This document shows, one piece after another, positions 1 to 6,418 of a stretch of 15,042 bases of DNA. The notes beneath the pieces were generated by a model. The model was not told the origin of the DNA and did no database searches. It saw only the letters and a program-made list of their open reading frames with translations. A program made the translations under genes and the position numbers. This DNA is from Thermodesulfatator sp. (lineage in GTDB: Bacteria > Desulfobacterota > Thermodesulfobacteria > Thermodesulfobacteriales > Thermodesulfobacteriaceae): assembly GCA_003978075.1 (NCBI GenBank), contig QOAM01000036.1, positions 1 to 15,042 of the forward strand. Direction: 5' to 3'. Position 1 is the first letter of the stretch; the number at the start of each line of letters is the position of its first letter.

Positions 1-70
1 GACCCAAAGCCCGGAAAAGGGAACGATGAGGGGCCCGTTCCAGACCCTTTTTCACTCTATCGCTGCGCAT
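1..70 (-). CDS. ilvD: Dihydroxy-acid dehydratase, N-terminal 23 residues (cut by window edge)
   Basis: Reading the reverse strand from an ATG at 70-68 gives MRSDRVKKGLERAPHRSLF and then RALG before the window ends. This is the characteristic opening of the archaeal/thermophile type of IlvD, which typically begins MxSDxVKKGxxRxPxRxLxxAxG. IlvD is a cytoplasmic Fe-S enzyme that dehydrates dihydroxy-acids in branched-chain amino acid synthesis. A strong AGGAGGT ribosome binding site lies at 75-81, at good spacing. The catalytic part and cluster cysteines are outside the window, so the identity rests on the N-terminal signature alone. It is transcribed away from the rest of the window. Confidence 0.83.
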   Translation of the reverse strand, partial: MRSDRVKKGLERAPHRSLFRALG

Positions 71-201
71 CTCAACCTCCTCTAAATCCAATTTCCCATC
101 TTTATAACACCCTAGCGAACTTTAAAGAAGCTCCAAGATACCTCCGAAAAGTCCAACATCTCATGTACTATTCCGCCCCCCTTGATTGAAGCTGATTACG
201 A
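71..201 (-). promoter_or_regulatory. Leader and possible promoter of ilvD
   Basis: This gene-free stretch lies between ilvD and the remnant HEPN gene. On the reverse strand it carries the ribosome binding site AGGAGGT (75-81) and a TATAAA-like hexamer (complement of 101-106) about 31 bases before the ATG. I see no convincing -35 element at the right distance and no attenuator hairpin or leader peptide, so the promoter is tentative and only the ribosome binding site is firm. Confidence 0.4.
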
Positions 202-601
202 TTGATGATAAGAACAAAGCTTGAGGCGCACAGAGGTATTTTAATAGGTAAAAGTGCTAGAAAGACCTTGAAGGCCTTTCATCTTTTTGGCAAAGGAGGT
301 ATGGGGATATTTCTTGGTCTAGCTCCTGGAAAAGTTTCCTTGGAAGTGCCTGAAGAGCTAAGAGATGGACTACGTGCTCGATGCTTATTATCTTCCTACG
401 CGCTATCCCGACGGTTTACCGAGGGTTCACCTTTTAAGCTACTACCAAGCGGAGGAGGCCATTCGGTATGCCGGTGAGATCCTCGAATTCGTGCATGCTA
501 AGATGGCCCCCCGAAGGAAGAAGTCTGGTAAAGATTTCTGGAAGTCCTCAAAGGGGACTGCGGGGATCGCTCGCCCGAAGGGATTGGAGCCGTGGAGGTG
601 A
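202..601 (+). pseudogene. Decayed HEPN-domain protein (HepT-like toxin remnant)
   Basis: HEPN-family similarity is spread over alternating frames. From 202 one frame reads MMIRTKLEAHR and then KTLKAFHLF, the usual AAEKALKAF-type helix. At 299-340 the next frame reads VWGYFLV, a TAG stop at 320-322, then LLEKFP. At 340-366 the first frame returns with LEVPEELRD. From 365 the second frame reads YVLDAYYLPTRYPDGLP and an EEAIRYAGEILEFV ending near 502. In order these match a typical small HEPN protein (about 120-130 residues), with the region that normally carries the RxxxxxH RNase motif missing. The open frame from 365 runs to a stop at 599-601, but the family match ends near 505. At least one stop, two frame changes and an internal deletion argue for a pseudogene rather than a read error. 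Its neighbour is the matching MNT remnant. Confidence 0.75.
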
Positions 602-801
602 TGATAGTGACCCCGGGCCGAAAGGAATCCCTTCATGAAGAACCTATCTTTAATCCCTTTTTACGTCTTCCGGTACCGGCGGATCTTTTGTTATATACTC
701 CGGAGGAGTGGCGGAGGATTGAAAACACCTTTTCGCAAAGTTTGGCCAAGGCAGTCTGGATCTTAGAGAAAAAGGAGGGCGGAGATGAAGATCTTTATTG
801 A
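503..801 (+). pseudogene. Decayed MNT-type nucleotidyltransferase (MntA-like antitoxin remnant)
   Basis: In the frame of the stop at 799-801, the sequence reads PPKEEVW, a TAA stop at 529-531, RFLEVLKGDCGDR (532-570), then SPEGIGAVEVMIVTPGRKE, and ends with PVPADLLLYTPEEW and a final helix. This is the layout of minimal nucleotidyltransferases paired with HEPN toxins, but the GSxARG-type active-site segment that should follow GDCGDR is absent and the SDxD pair is degenerate (GAVEV). The probable original ATG at 503 is out of frame because of a six-C run at 507-512. In working systems MntA modifies the HEPN toxin with AMP; this copy cannot. A GTG at 592 could still start a 69-residue fragment. 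The 3' end overlaps the transaldolase start and contains its ribosome binding site. Confidence 0.75.
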
Positions 802-1438
802 CACCGCGGATATCAACGAGATCCGGGAGATTAAAGATTTGGGGATCCTCGACGGGGTGACCACCAATCCCTCTCTGGTCAAAAAGACCGGCCGGCCCTG
901 GAAGGAGGCCGTGGAGGAGATCCTTAAGGAGTGCGCGGGGCTTCCGGTCTCGGTGGAGGTGGTGGCCACAGACACCGAAGGCATGGTCCGCGAGGCCCGG
1001 GAGCTGGCCAGACTAGGGGACAACGCGGTGATCAAGATTCCCTGCACCGAGGCCGGCATCCGGGCGGTAAAAGCCCTCTCCGCCGAGGGGATCAGGACCA
1101 ACGTCACCCTGGTCTTCTCCCCCCTCCAGGCCTTGGTGGCAGCCAAGGTGGGGGCCACCTATGTCTCTCCTTTCATCGGGCGTATCGACGACATCGGCTA
1201 CGACGGCTTGGCGGTTCTGGAAGAAGTGATCTCTATCTACGAGGTTTACGGGGTGGAGACGGAGATCATCGCCGCCAGTATCCGGCACGTGGACCACGTG
1301 AGGCGCTGTGCGGAGCTAGGGGTGGATATTGCTACCATTCCCTACAAGGTGATCAAGCAGATGTTTCGGCATCCGTTGACCGATGTGGGGCTTGAGCGTT
1401 TCCTCAAGGATGCCCAGGAGGCCGGGATCCAAATTTGA
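785..1438 (+). CDS. fsa: Transaldolase / fructose-6-phosphate aldolase family protein
   Basis: This 217-residue protein has the full length of the small (FSA/TalC) class I aldolase family, a TIM barrel acting in the cytoplasm. It shows IDTADINEI at the N-terminus, the GVTTNPSLV signature (24-32), the Schiff-base lysine K84 in AVIKIPCTEAG, and the IPYKVIKQM segment near the C-terminus. Position 58 is Glu in VSVEVV. In true transaldolases this acid-base residue is Glu, while E. coli FSA has Gln, so transaldolase activity in the pentose phosphate pathway is the better guess, although many databases name such proteins fructose-6-phosphate aldolase. The ATG has a GGAGGGCGGAG ribosome binding site just upstream. 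It overlaps the next gene by four bases, suggesting co-transcription. Confidence 0.93.
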   Translation: MKIFIDTADINEIREIKDLGILDGVTTNPSLVKKTGRPWKEAVEEILKECAGLPVSVEVVATDTEGMVREARELARLGDNAVIKIPCTEAGIRAVKALSAEGIRTNVTLVFSPLQALVAAKVGATYVSPFIGRIDDIGYDGLAVLEEVISIYEVYGVETEIIAASIRHVDHVRRCAELGVDIATIPYKVIKQMFRHPLTDVGLERFLKDAQEAGIQI

Positions 1439-1986
1439 GCCCGCTCTTTTCCCTCCTCAATCGGAATCTGGGCCCGGTGGTGGACCGGGTGATGGTCGGA
1501 GCAAGCGATCCGGCCCTGATTTACGCCTTTTTCGTCCTTCTCTCCCTGGGACTCGTCCTGCGCCGGGGGCTTAAGGTGCTTGCCGCCCCCTTTCTAGCTC
1601 TGGCCCTGGTGGTGGTGGCCGACGCCCTCTGCGCCCGCGTCTTAAAGCCCCTCTTTCATTCCCCGCGCCCTTACGCCGCTTCCGCCGGGGTGCGAGTTTA
1701 TAAAGGGGGACATTTCCGGATCACGCAAAAGAACCTTTCGGCCCCCAGTTACGGGTTCCCCTCCTGTCACGCCACGAACACCGCCACGGCCACGACCTTT
1801 TTCGCCCTGGTCGAACCCTGGACCCTTGAGGCCACGGTGCCCTTCACCCTTCTGGTGGGGCTCTCCCGGGTCTATCTGGGGCACCATTTTCCCGGGGATG
1901 TGCTTTTCGGCTGGACCGTGGGAGGGCTGGTCGGTCTCGGAGGAGGATGGCTTTGGCGAAGGACGATAAAGAAAAAGGTTTCCTAG
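1435..1986 (+). CDS. PAP2-family membrane phosphatase
   Basis: This 183-residue membrane protein carries the three PAP2 acid-phosphatase motifs: KPLFHSPRP (K71 to P79, KX6RP), PSCH (109-112, a PSGH variant with the catalytic His) and SRVYLGHHFPGD (144-155, with catalytic H151 and D155). Several hydrophobic helices fit the usual polytopic fold, with the active site facing the periplasm. Family members dephosphorylate undecaprenyl diphosphate, phosphatidylglycerol phosphate or lipid A. The substrate cannot be told here. The chosen start is a TTG that overlaps the transaldolase stop; AGGAGG at 1416-1421 is a little far from it, so the start is uncertain. Its 3' end overlaps a membrane glycosyltransferase, which fits undecaprenyl-phosphate recycling or lipid A modification. 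Confidence 0.9.
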   Translation: MSPLFSLLNRNLGPVVDRVMVGASDPALIYAFFVLLSLGLVLRRGLKVLAAPFLALALVVVADALCARVLKPLFHSPRPYAASAGVRVYKGGHFRITQKNLSAPSYGFPSCHATNTATATTFFALVEPWTLEATVPFTLLVGLSRVYLGHHFPGDVLFGWTVGGLVGLGGGWLWRRTIKKKVS

Positions 1987-3509
1987 ACCTTCTTTTCTCC
2001 GTAGAGGGGCTTTTTTTGCTCATAATTCTAGCCTTTCGTTTGGGTTTTCTCCGGGAAATAAATCTCCAGCTCTCCCCGGACGAGGCCTATTACTGGGACT
2101 GGTCGCGGCACCTGGCCTTCGGTTATTACAGTAAACCCCCTATGGTGGCCTGGCTCATCGCCATCTTTACCCGGGCCATGGGGGTTTCAGAATACACTGT
2201 ACGTCTTCCGGCACTTTTTTGCGGGATGGGCTTTCTGGTTTTCTTTTACCTTTTGGCCTATCGGCTTTTCGGACGCCTTCCCGCCCGGTGGGGCCTCTTT
2301 GCCGCGGCTCTTACGCCCATCTTTACCGTTTTCGGGCTCCTCATGACCATTGATCCCCCACTTCTTTTCTTCTGGTCCGGGGCCCTTTATTTCGGCTGGC
2401 AAGCGACCGCGAAAAACCGCCTGCGGCACTGGCTCCTCCTGGGCCTCTTCTGCGGCCTGGGGCTTCTCGCCAAGCAGACCATGCTGGCCTTCGGGGCCTT
2501 CTACGGCCTGTGGCTCCTTTTCTATCGCAGGGACCTCCTGCGCTCCCCCGGACCCTGGATCACCCTGGGACTGGCCCTTCTCCTCTGGGCTCCCAATCTC
2601 CACTGGATGGCCACCCATCACTGGATCACCCTCAAGCACACCGAGCGCCATTTCAGGGAGGAGGGGCTTTATATCCTGGGCCCGGTGCGGTTTCTTGCGG
2701 AGCAGGCCGGGGTCTTTTCGCCCCTCCTTTTCGGGCTTTTTCTCTGGGCCTCCTTCATGCTTTTTCGGCGCCGGGACTGGCGCAAAAGAGCCGAACTCTC
2801 CTATCTCTGGGCCCTTTCGGCCTGGCCTTATCTGGCTATCCTCCCCCTTTCCTTTTTCCGTAAGATAAACGCCAACTGGCCCATGCCCTTTTTCGTGGCC
2901 GGTTTGAGCCTTACCGCAGGCGTGGTCTTTTCCCTGAGAGGGAGGATAAAGGCCCGCTTCCTTCGAGGATTCTATGTGGCTGGACTGATTCTAGCCTTCT
3001 TCTCCACGGCCCTTATTTATCAACTCCCTCGTTTCCCGCAAAAATTCCCTTCCCAATTGGCCGGACTTCTCTTTCGCTTTTATGGATGGCGGGAACTGGC
3101 TCATAGAGTGCAAAAGTACCGTCGTTCCAGAGAGCCCCTCTTTACCGACAACCGAGCCTTCGCCGCCGAGCTGGCCTTCTATCTCCCTGATCATCCCCAG
3201 GTATGTCAGGTGCGCGAGGGTCCTTTCCCCCGTTCTCAATATCACCTTTGGGCCTGTCCCCACCCTTCCTCCCCCTCTCTCTGGGTAAGCAAGGGGGCTA
3301 AACCCCCCTGCCCCCAAGGGATCTTCCTTGATTTTGGAAGGCTTCCTCTCCCCGGAGGCCGTACCCTCTCCTACGCCCTCTGGCGCTGTCCCCAAAGCGT
3401 AGATCTCCTTTCGCGAAGAAATCGCCGTTTTAGGCAAAATCCAAAGAGCTGCGCAATCAAAGTTCTCCCCGAACCTCGCGGTGAAGTCTCTCGAAAAACT
3501 TTTCCATAA
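1947..3509 (+). CDS. ArnT/PMT-like membrane glycosyltransferase (GT39/GT83 type)
   Basis: This is a large polytopic protein of about 520 residues. After the first membrane helix comes the loop SPDEAYYWDWS (43-53), whose DE pair is the catalytic/metal site typical of PMT_2/ArnT enzymes, followed by YYSKPPMVAWL. Multiple transmembrane helices follow, and a soluble segment lies at the C-terminus. The family transfers a sugar from an undecaprenyl- or dolichyl-phosphate donor to lipid A, protein or other lipids on the outer face of the membrane. The acceptor is unknown. The ATG at 1947 directly abuts AGGAGG, so the TTG at 1953, six bases from that site, may be the real start. The last 50 or so residues after SYALWRCP are basic and low in hydrophobicity, and the gene ends 53 bases inside the convergent HD gene, so a lost stop codon is possible. 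Confidence 0.88.
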   Translation: MALAKDDKEKGFLDLLFSVEGLFLLIILAFRLGFLREINLQLSPDEAYYWDWSRHLAFGYYSKPPMVAWLIAIFTRAMGVSEYTVRLPALFCGMGFLVFFYLLAYRLFGRLPARWGLFAAALTPIFTVFGLLMTIDPPLLFFWSGALYFGWQATAKNRLRHWLLLGLFCGLGLLAKQTMLAFGAFYGLWLLFYRRDLLRSPGPWITLGLALLLWAPNLHWMATHHWITLKHTERHFREEGLYILGPVRFLAEQAGVFSPLLFGLFLWASFMLFRRRDWRKRAELSYLWALSAWPYLAILPLSFFRKINANWPMPFFVAGLSLTAGVVFSLRGRIKARFLRGFYVAGLILAFFSTALIYQLPRFPQKFPSQLAGLLFRFYGWRELAHRVQKYRRSREPLFTDNRAFAAELAFYLPDHPQVCQVREGPFPRSQYHLWACPHPSSPSLWVSKGAKPPCPQGIFLDFGRLPLPGGRTLSYALWRCPQSVDLLSRRNRRFRQNPKSCAIKVLPEPRGEVSRKTFP

Positions 3510-4110
3510 AGCGATAGCGTTCCTCAGCCAAGCGGCGGCCTGAAGGAGTGAGAAGACCGTCCTTGATGCGGCAGAGCTTGAGTTTAAACTCTCGCCAAGC
3601 AGTATCTTCAGAAGAATAAGGTTGGGTCTTTTCCAGGTCCACCTCTGGATTGTGGAGGCGGGCCCCCACCTCCCCGGCGAAGAGGAAGGCTCGACCGATC
3701 CCCACGGCCCCTAAGCTATCCAGCTTATCGGCATCGAAAAGGATCTTCTCTTCCAGGCTCTCCGGGCGCTCGGAACCCCGAAAACGGTGTCTTCTGATGG
3801 CCCTCACTACCCGCTCTATGAAATCCGAAGGGAAATTCAATTCTTTTAAAATTTGACGGGCCAGTTCTGCTCCGTAGGCCGCATGGCAAACTTTTCCCCG
3901 AGTGCGGGCCTCCTCCGCCCGGCCAATATCGTGAAGAAGGGCTGCCACCCGCACCACTTCCACATCCGCTCCTTCCTCCCGGGCCAATCGCTCCGCCAAG
4001 GCCATAACCCTCTCCACATGGTCCAGCCGATGAGAGGAACCTGCCTCTTGATAAAGACGCCGCGCTCTTTCGTAAAGGGCCTCCCAAGTGCGAGGATCAA
4101 TTTTCATCAT
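3457..4110 (-). CDS. HD-domain phosphohydrolase
   Basis: This soluble protein has the HD superfamily metal-binding pattern. Counting from the upstream TTG at 4122, it shows HRLDHVERV with H35, LLHDIGR with H64-D65, later His at 80 and 112, and FDADKLDSLG with D130 and D132. It resembles the YedJ-like group of small HD proteins, whose substrates are poorly defined and probably nucleotides or phosphoesters. I prefer the ATG at 4110 over the TTG at 4122 because GGGAG sits just before it. It lies within the last codons of the upstream MFS gene (14-base overlap), implying translational coupling. The 3' end overlaps the tail of the convergent glycosyltransferase gene. Confidence 0.87.
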   Translation of the reverse strand: MMKIDPRTWEALYERARRLYQEAGSSHRLDHVERVMALAERLAREEGADVEVVRVAALLHDIGRAEEARTRGKVCHAAYGAELARQILKELNFPSDFIERVVRAIRRHRFRGSERPESLEEKILFDADKLDSLGAVGIGRAFLFAGEVGARLHNPEVDLEKTQPYSSEDTAWREFKLKLCRIKDGLLTPSGRRLAEERYRFMEKFFERLHREVRGEL

Positions 4111-5329
4111 GATTTCTCCCAAACCAGAAAAGGAGCCCTATGCTGAGGAAAGAGACCCAGGCCGCGGCCTTCAGGGCCGTGGCTGACCCCCACCTTTCCG
4201 CCACACCCCCCCAGAAGAGAGAACCTAGAGGAAAGAGACCAAAGAAACACCAGCTAAAGAGCCCCAACACCCGACCTCGCATCTTGTCCTCACAGAAACC
4301 CTGCACCCGTGCATTGCTATTCATAATGATATTCACCATGAGGAAGCCTATCAAAGCCAGGAGGGCCCAGGAGGGCCTGATTCCAGGTCCTGTGGCCAGT
4401 AGATAGATAGTCGGAGGGAGGAGTAAGGCCGCCCCTCGGATAAGAAGGGGCAGAGGAAGATGGCGTCCCGCGGTGCCGGCAAAGAGGGCCCCCATCAAGG
4501 CTCCGAAACCATTGGCCGCCATGAAGAGACTGAATTCCCGTCCTCCACCGGCATAAAGTTCACGGACCAGGGCCGGAAGAAGCATAGCGTAAGGAAAAAG
4601 GCCTACGCTCACTAAGGCCACCAGGAGAAGCACTCCCCGGATGGCCGGTCGCCGAAAGGCGTAACTTAATCCTTCTTTCACGGCCCGGAAGAGGTTTTCC
4701 CGCGAGGTGGGAGGGCTTTGGGATAGGTCCGTAGCCAGCACGGCAAGGGTGACCGGAAAATAAGAAAAGGCGTTAAAGAGGAAACAAAAGGCCAGTCCTA
4801 GAGAGGTCATGATGGCTCCGGCCAGGGCAGGACCAGCAAAACGCGAGAGGTTGAAGGCCAAGGAGTGGAGAGAAAGGGCGGAAACTAGATCCTTCCGACC
4901 TACAAGATCGTAGATAAAGGCGTTGCGTACCGGAAATTCCAAGGCCACAGCCGTTCCCATGAGAAAGGCCAGGGCCAACACTTGCCAAGGGCGCACTACA
5001 TGGAAATAGGTCAAGAGAAAGAGCAAGGAAGCAGACAGAGCGGCCAGAATTTGGGCCAAGGCCAGGACACGTTTTTTAGGAAAGTGGTCCGCCAGCACCC
5101 CGGCAGGGAGGGCCAAAAGAAGGACAGGGAGGCTTCCCAAGGCCCCCAGAAGCCCCAGATAGGCCGGCGAGCCGGTTAACTCGTAAAGGAGCCACCTCTG
5201 AGCCGTGGTGTGCACCCATCGTCCGAGAAGGGAGAACCCCTGAGCTAAAATAAAATAACGAAAATATTTGTGCCGCAGAGGAAGCACCAGCCCCTCTGCC
5301 CATTCCAGCCAGAAGGCCATGGCTCCCAA
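4097..5329 (-). CDS. MFS transporter, EntS/MFS_3-like exporter
   Basis: This hydrophobic protein of 410 residues has about 12 membrane segments. The loop after helix 2 is GVLADHFPKKRVL, the MFS motif A. The N-terminal FRYFILAQGFSLLGRWV and QRWLLYELTGS are typical of the MFS_3 group, which includes the enterobactin exporter EntS and many uncharacterised drug or metabolite exporters. The substrate cannot be inferred. A TTG at 5329 has AGGA six bases upstream and is used here; the ATG at 5320 is the alternative. The gene is divergent from the DUF2148 gene, with about 110 bases of shared upstream DNA, and is followed by the overlapping HD hydrolase. Confidence 0.9.
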   Translation of the reverse strand: MGAMAFWLEWAEGLVLPLRHKYFRYFILAQGFSLLGRWVHTTAQRWLLYELTGSPAYLGLLGALGSLPVLLLALPAGVLADHFPKKRVLALAQILAALSASLLFLLTYFHVVRPWQVLALAFLMGTAVALEFPVRNAFIYDLVGRKDLVSALSLHSLAFNLSRFAGPALAGAIMTSLGLAFCFLFNAFSYFPVTLAVLATDLSQSPPTSRENLFRAVKEGLSYAFRRPAIRGVLLLVALVSVGLFPYAMLLPALVRELYAGGGREFSLFMAANGFGALMGALFAGTAGRHLPLPLLIRGAALLLPPTIYLLATGPGIRPSWALLALIGFLMVNIIMNSNARVQGFCEDKMRGRVLGLFSWCFFGLFPLGSLFWGGVAERWGSATALKAAAWVSFLSIGLLFWFGRNHDEN

Positions 5330-5438
5330 AGCTTATCCTAGAAGGGCTCCTGTGATAAGATGAAAAACAAAAAAGATGGATTGTCGAACCGGTAAGGGTT
5401 TTTTCCCGCAAAAAATCAGAAATTTGAAGGGGGAAATC
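5330..5438. promoter_or_regulatory. Divergent intergenic region (MFS exporter / DUF2148 operon)
   Basis: This AT-rich spacer separates two divergent units and must hold the promoter of the long rightward operon and that of the exporter gene, though I find no clear -35/-10 pair for either. An inverted repeat at 5397-5417 (GGTTTTTT, loop CCCGC, AAAAAATC) could form an 8-pair hairpin in the leader of the DUF2148 transcript. AAGGGGG at about 5427-5433 is the ribosome binding site for the ATG at 5439. Confidence 0.45.
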
Positions 5439-5984
5439 ATGCAAATAAGTCCAGAAAAAGAGGTGGCGGAGCTGGTGGGACGACTCATGTTGGCTGCGGC
5501 GCGCACTGCCCCCAAAGCCCGGGGGCAGGACGAAATTCTCACAGCCCTAATCACTGATCCCGAAGAAAAAGAGATCTTGGCCCAAGAAATGGAAAAGGTC
5601 GCCGAAAGGGGGAAGGCCTTCGCCTTTTTTAAGCGAGATGCCCAGAATGTGCGTCAGGCCGAGGCTGTGGTCCTCATCGGTCTCAAGTTTGAACGTCCAG
5701 TAGGGGTAAATTGCGGGGCCTGTGGTCTAGATTGTGAACGCCTTCGCCAGGCGGAAAAGACCTCTGGAGACTACGAGGGCCCGGTCTGCGCCATGCGCCT
5801 TCTGGACCTGGGCATCGCCGTGGGGTCGGCGGTGTCACTGGCCAAAGACCTCTGTGTGGACAACCGGGTAATGTACACCATAGGGGTAGCGGCCCGGAGG
5901 CTGGGCTGGCTTACCGCCCAAGTGATTCTGGGAATACCTCTGAGCATTAAAGGAAAAAACATCTTTTTTGACCGCAAGACCTAA
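5439..5984 (+). CDS. DUF2148 ferredoxin-domain-containing protein
   Basis: This is a protein of about 181 residues of the DUF2148 family, annotated in archaea and anaerobic bacteria as a predicted ferredoxin-domain protein; its function is not established. The central cysteine cluster VNCGACGLDC (CxxCxxxC) is followed about 20 residues later by PVCAM, giving four cysteines able to hold an Fe-S cluster or metal. The C-terminal half (GIAVGSAVSLAKDLCVDNRVMYTIG and AARRLGW) is the most conserved part of the family. The ATG at 5439 has a good AAGGGGG site; the open frame extends upstream to 5376 but that part is leader. It opens a nine-gene + strand run, and the next gene starts two bases after its stop. 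Confidence 0.88.
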   Translation: MQISPEKEVAELVGRLMLAAARTAPKARGQDEILTALITDPEEKEILAQEMEKVAERGKAFAFFKRDAQNVRQAEAVVLIGLKFERPVGVNCGACGLDCERLRQAEKTSGDYEGPVCAMRLLDLGIAVGSAVSLAKDLCVDNRVMYTIGVAARRLGWLTAQVILGIPLSIKGKNIFFDRKT

Positions 5985-5985
5985 G

Positions 5986-6414
5986 ATGGATGGACAGGTT
6001 TTCCTTCTCTGGCTCCTTACCCTCTTTTTCTGGGGGAGTTCACCCCTTTTGGAAAAGGTGGCCTTGCGGGCCGTGTCTCCGCTCTTAGCCCTGGCGGTGC
6101 GTACCGGGGTGGCGGGCCTGGCCCTGGTTTTGGCGGTGGTGATGACCGGGGAGGTGGGACAACTGATGGAATTGCGCTTACGGGACTTCTTGGTCTTGGC
6201 GGGAAGCGGTCTTTTGGCCGGCTTTTTAGGTATGCTCACCTACTTTATGCTCCTCAAAAGCGGAGCGGCATCCAAGATTGTACCCCTTACCGCGGCCTAT
6301 CCCCTGGTGACCGCACTTCTGGCCTTTCTCTTTCTCCGGGAGGAGCTCACCTTAGCCCGGCTCTTAGGTATTTTCTTCACCGTAGCCGGACTTATCATCT
6401 TACAGAGGAGTTGA
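5986..6414 (+). CDS. Half-size EamA/DMT-family transporter
   Basis: This hydrophobic protein of about 142 residues has roughly five transmembrane segments and one EamA domain, against the usual ten-helix, two-domain members. Typical features are LFFWGSSPLLEKVAL near the start, KIVPLTAAYPLVTALLAFLF and FLREELT with a last helix ending LIILQRS. Single-domain relatives exist (COG2510-like) and are thought to work as dimers. The substrate is unknown. The ATG at 5986, one base after the preceding stop, is preferred over the in-frame TTG at 5968. There is no clear ribosome binding site, so translation probably depends on coupling. Confidence 0.85.
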   Translation: MDGQVFLLWLLTLFFWGSSPLLEKVALRAVSPLLALAVRTGVAGLALVLAVVMTGEVGQLMELRLRDFLVLAGSGLLAGFLGMLTYFMLLKSGAASKIVPLTAAYPLVTALLAFLFLREELTLARLLGIFFTVAGLIILQRS

Positions 6415-6418
6415 GATC

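Noticed and set aside
763..1158. Reverse-strand frame opposite the transaldolase
   Set aside because: Composition is a Ser/Ala/Thr shadow of the forward gene, which has all its family motifs.
2187..2651. Long reverse-strand open frame inside the glycosyltransferase gene
   Set aside because: It is low-complexity Gly/Glu/Pro-rich, a mirror of GC-rich membrane-protein codons, with no family features; the forward frame is a clear enzyme.
2350..2868. Forward frame overlapping the glycosyltransferase in another phase
   Set aside because: Pro/Ser/Gly-rich translation typical of a frame-shifted GC-rich gene.
2991..3437. Reverse-strand frame at the end of the glycosyltransferase gene
   Set aside because: Glycine-rich shadow with no recognisable motif and no good ribosome binding site.
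3853..4146. Forward frame opposite the HD hydrolase and MFS end
   Set aside because: Opposite two genes with clear motifs and shows none itself.
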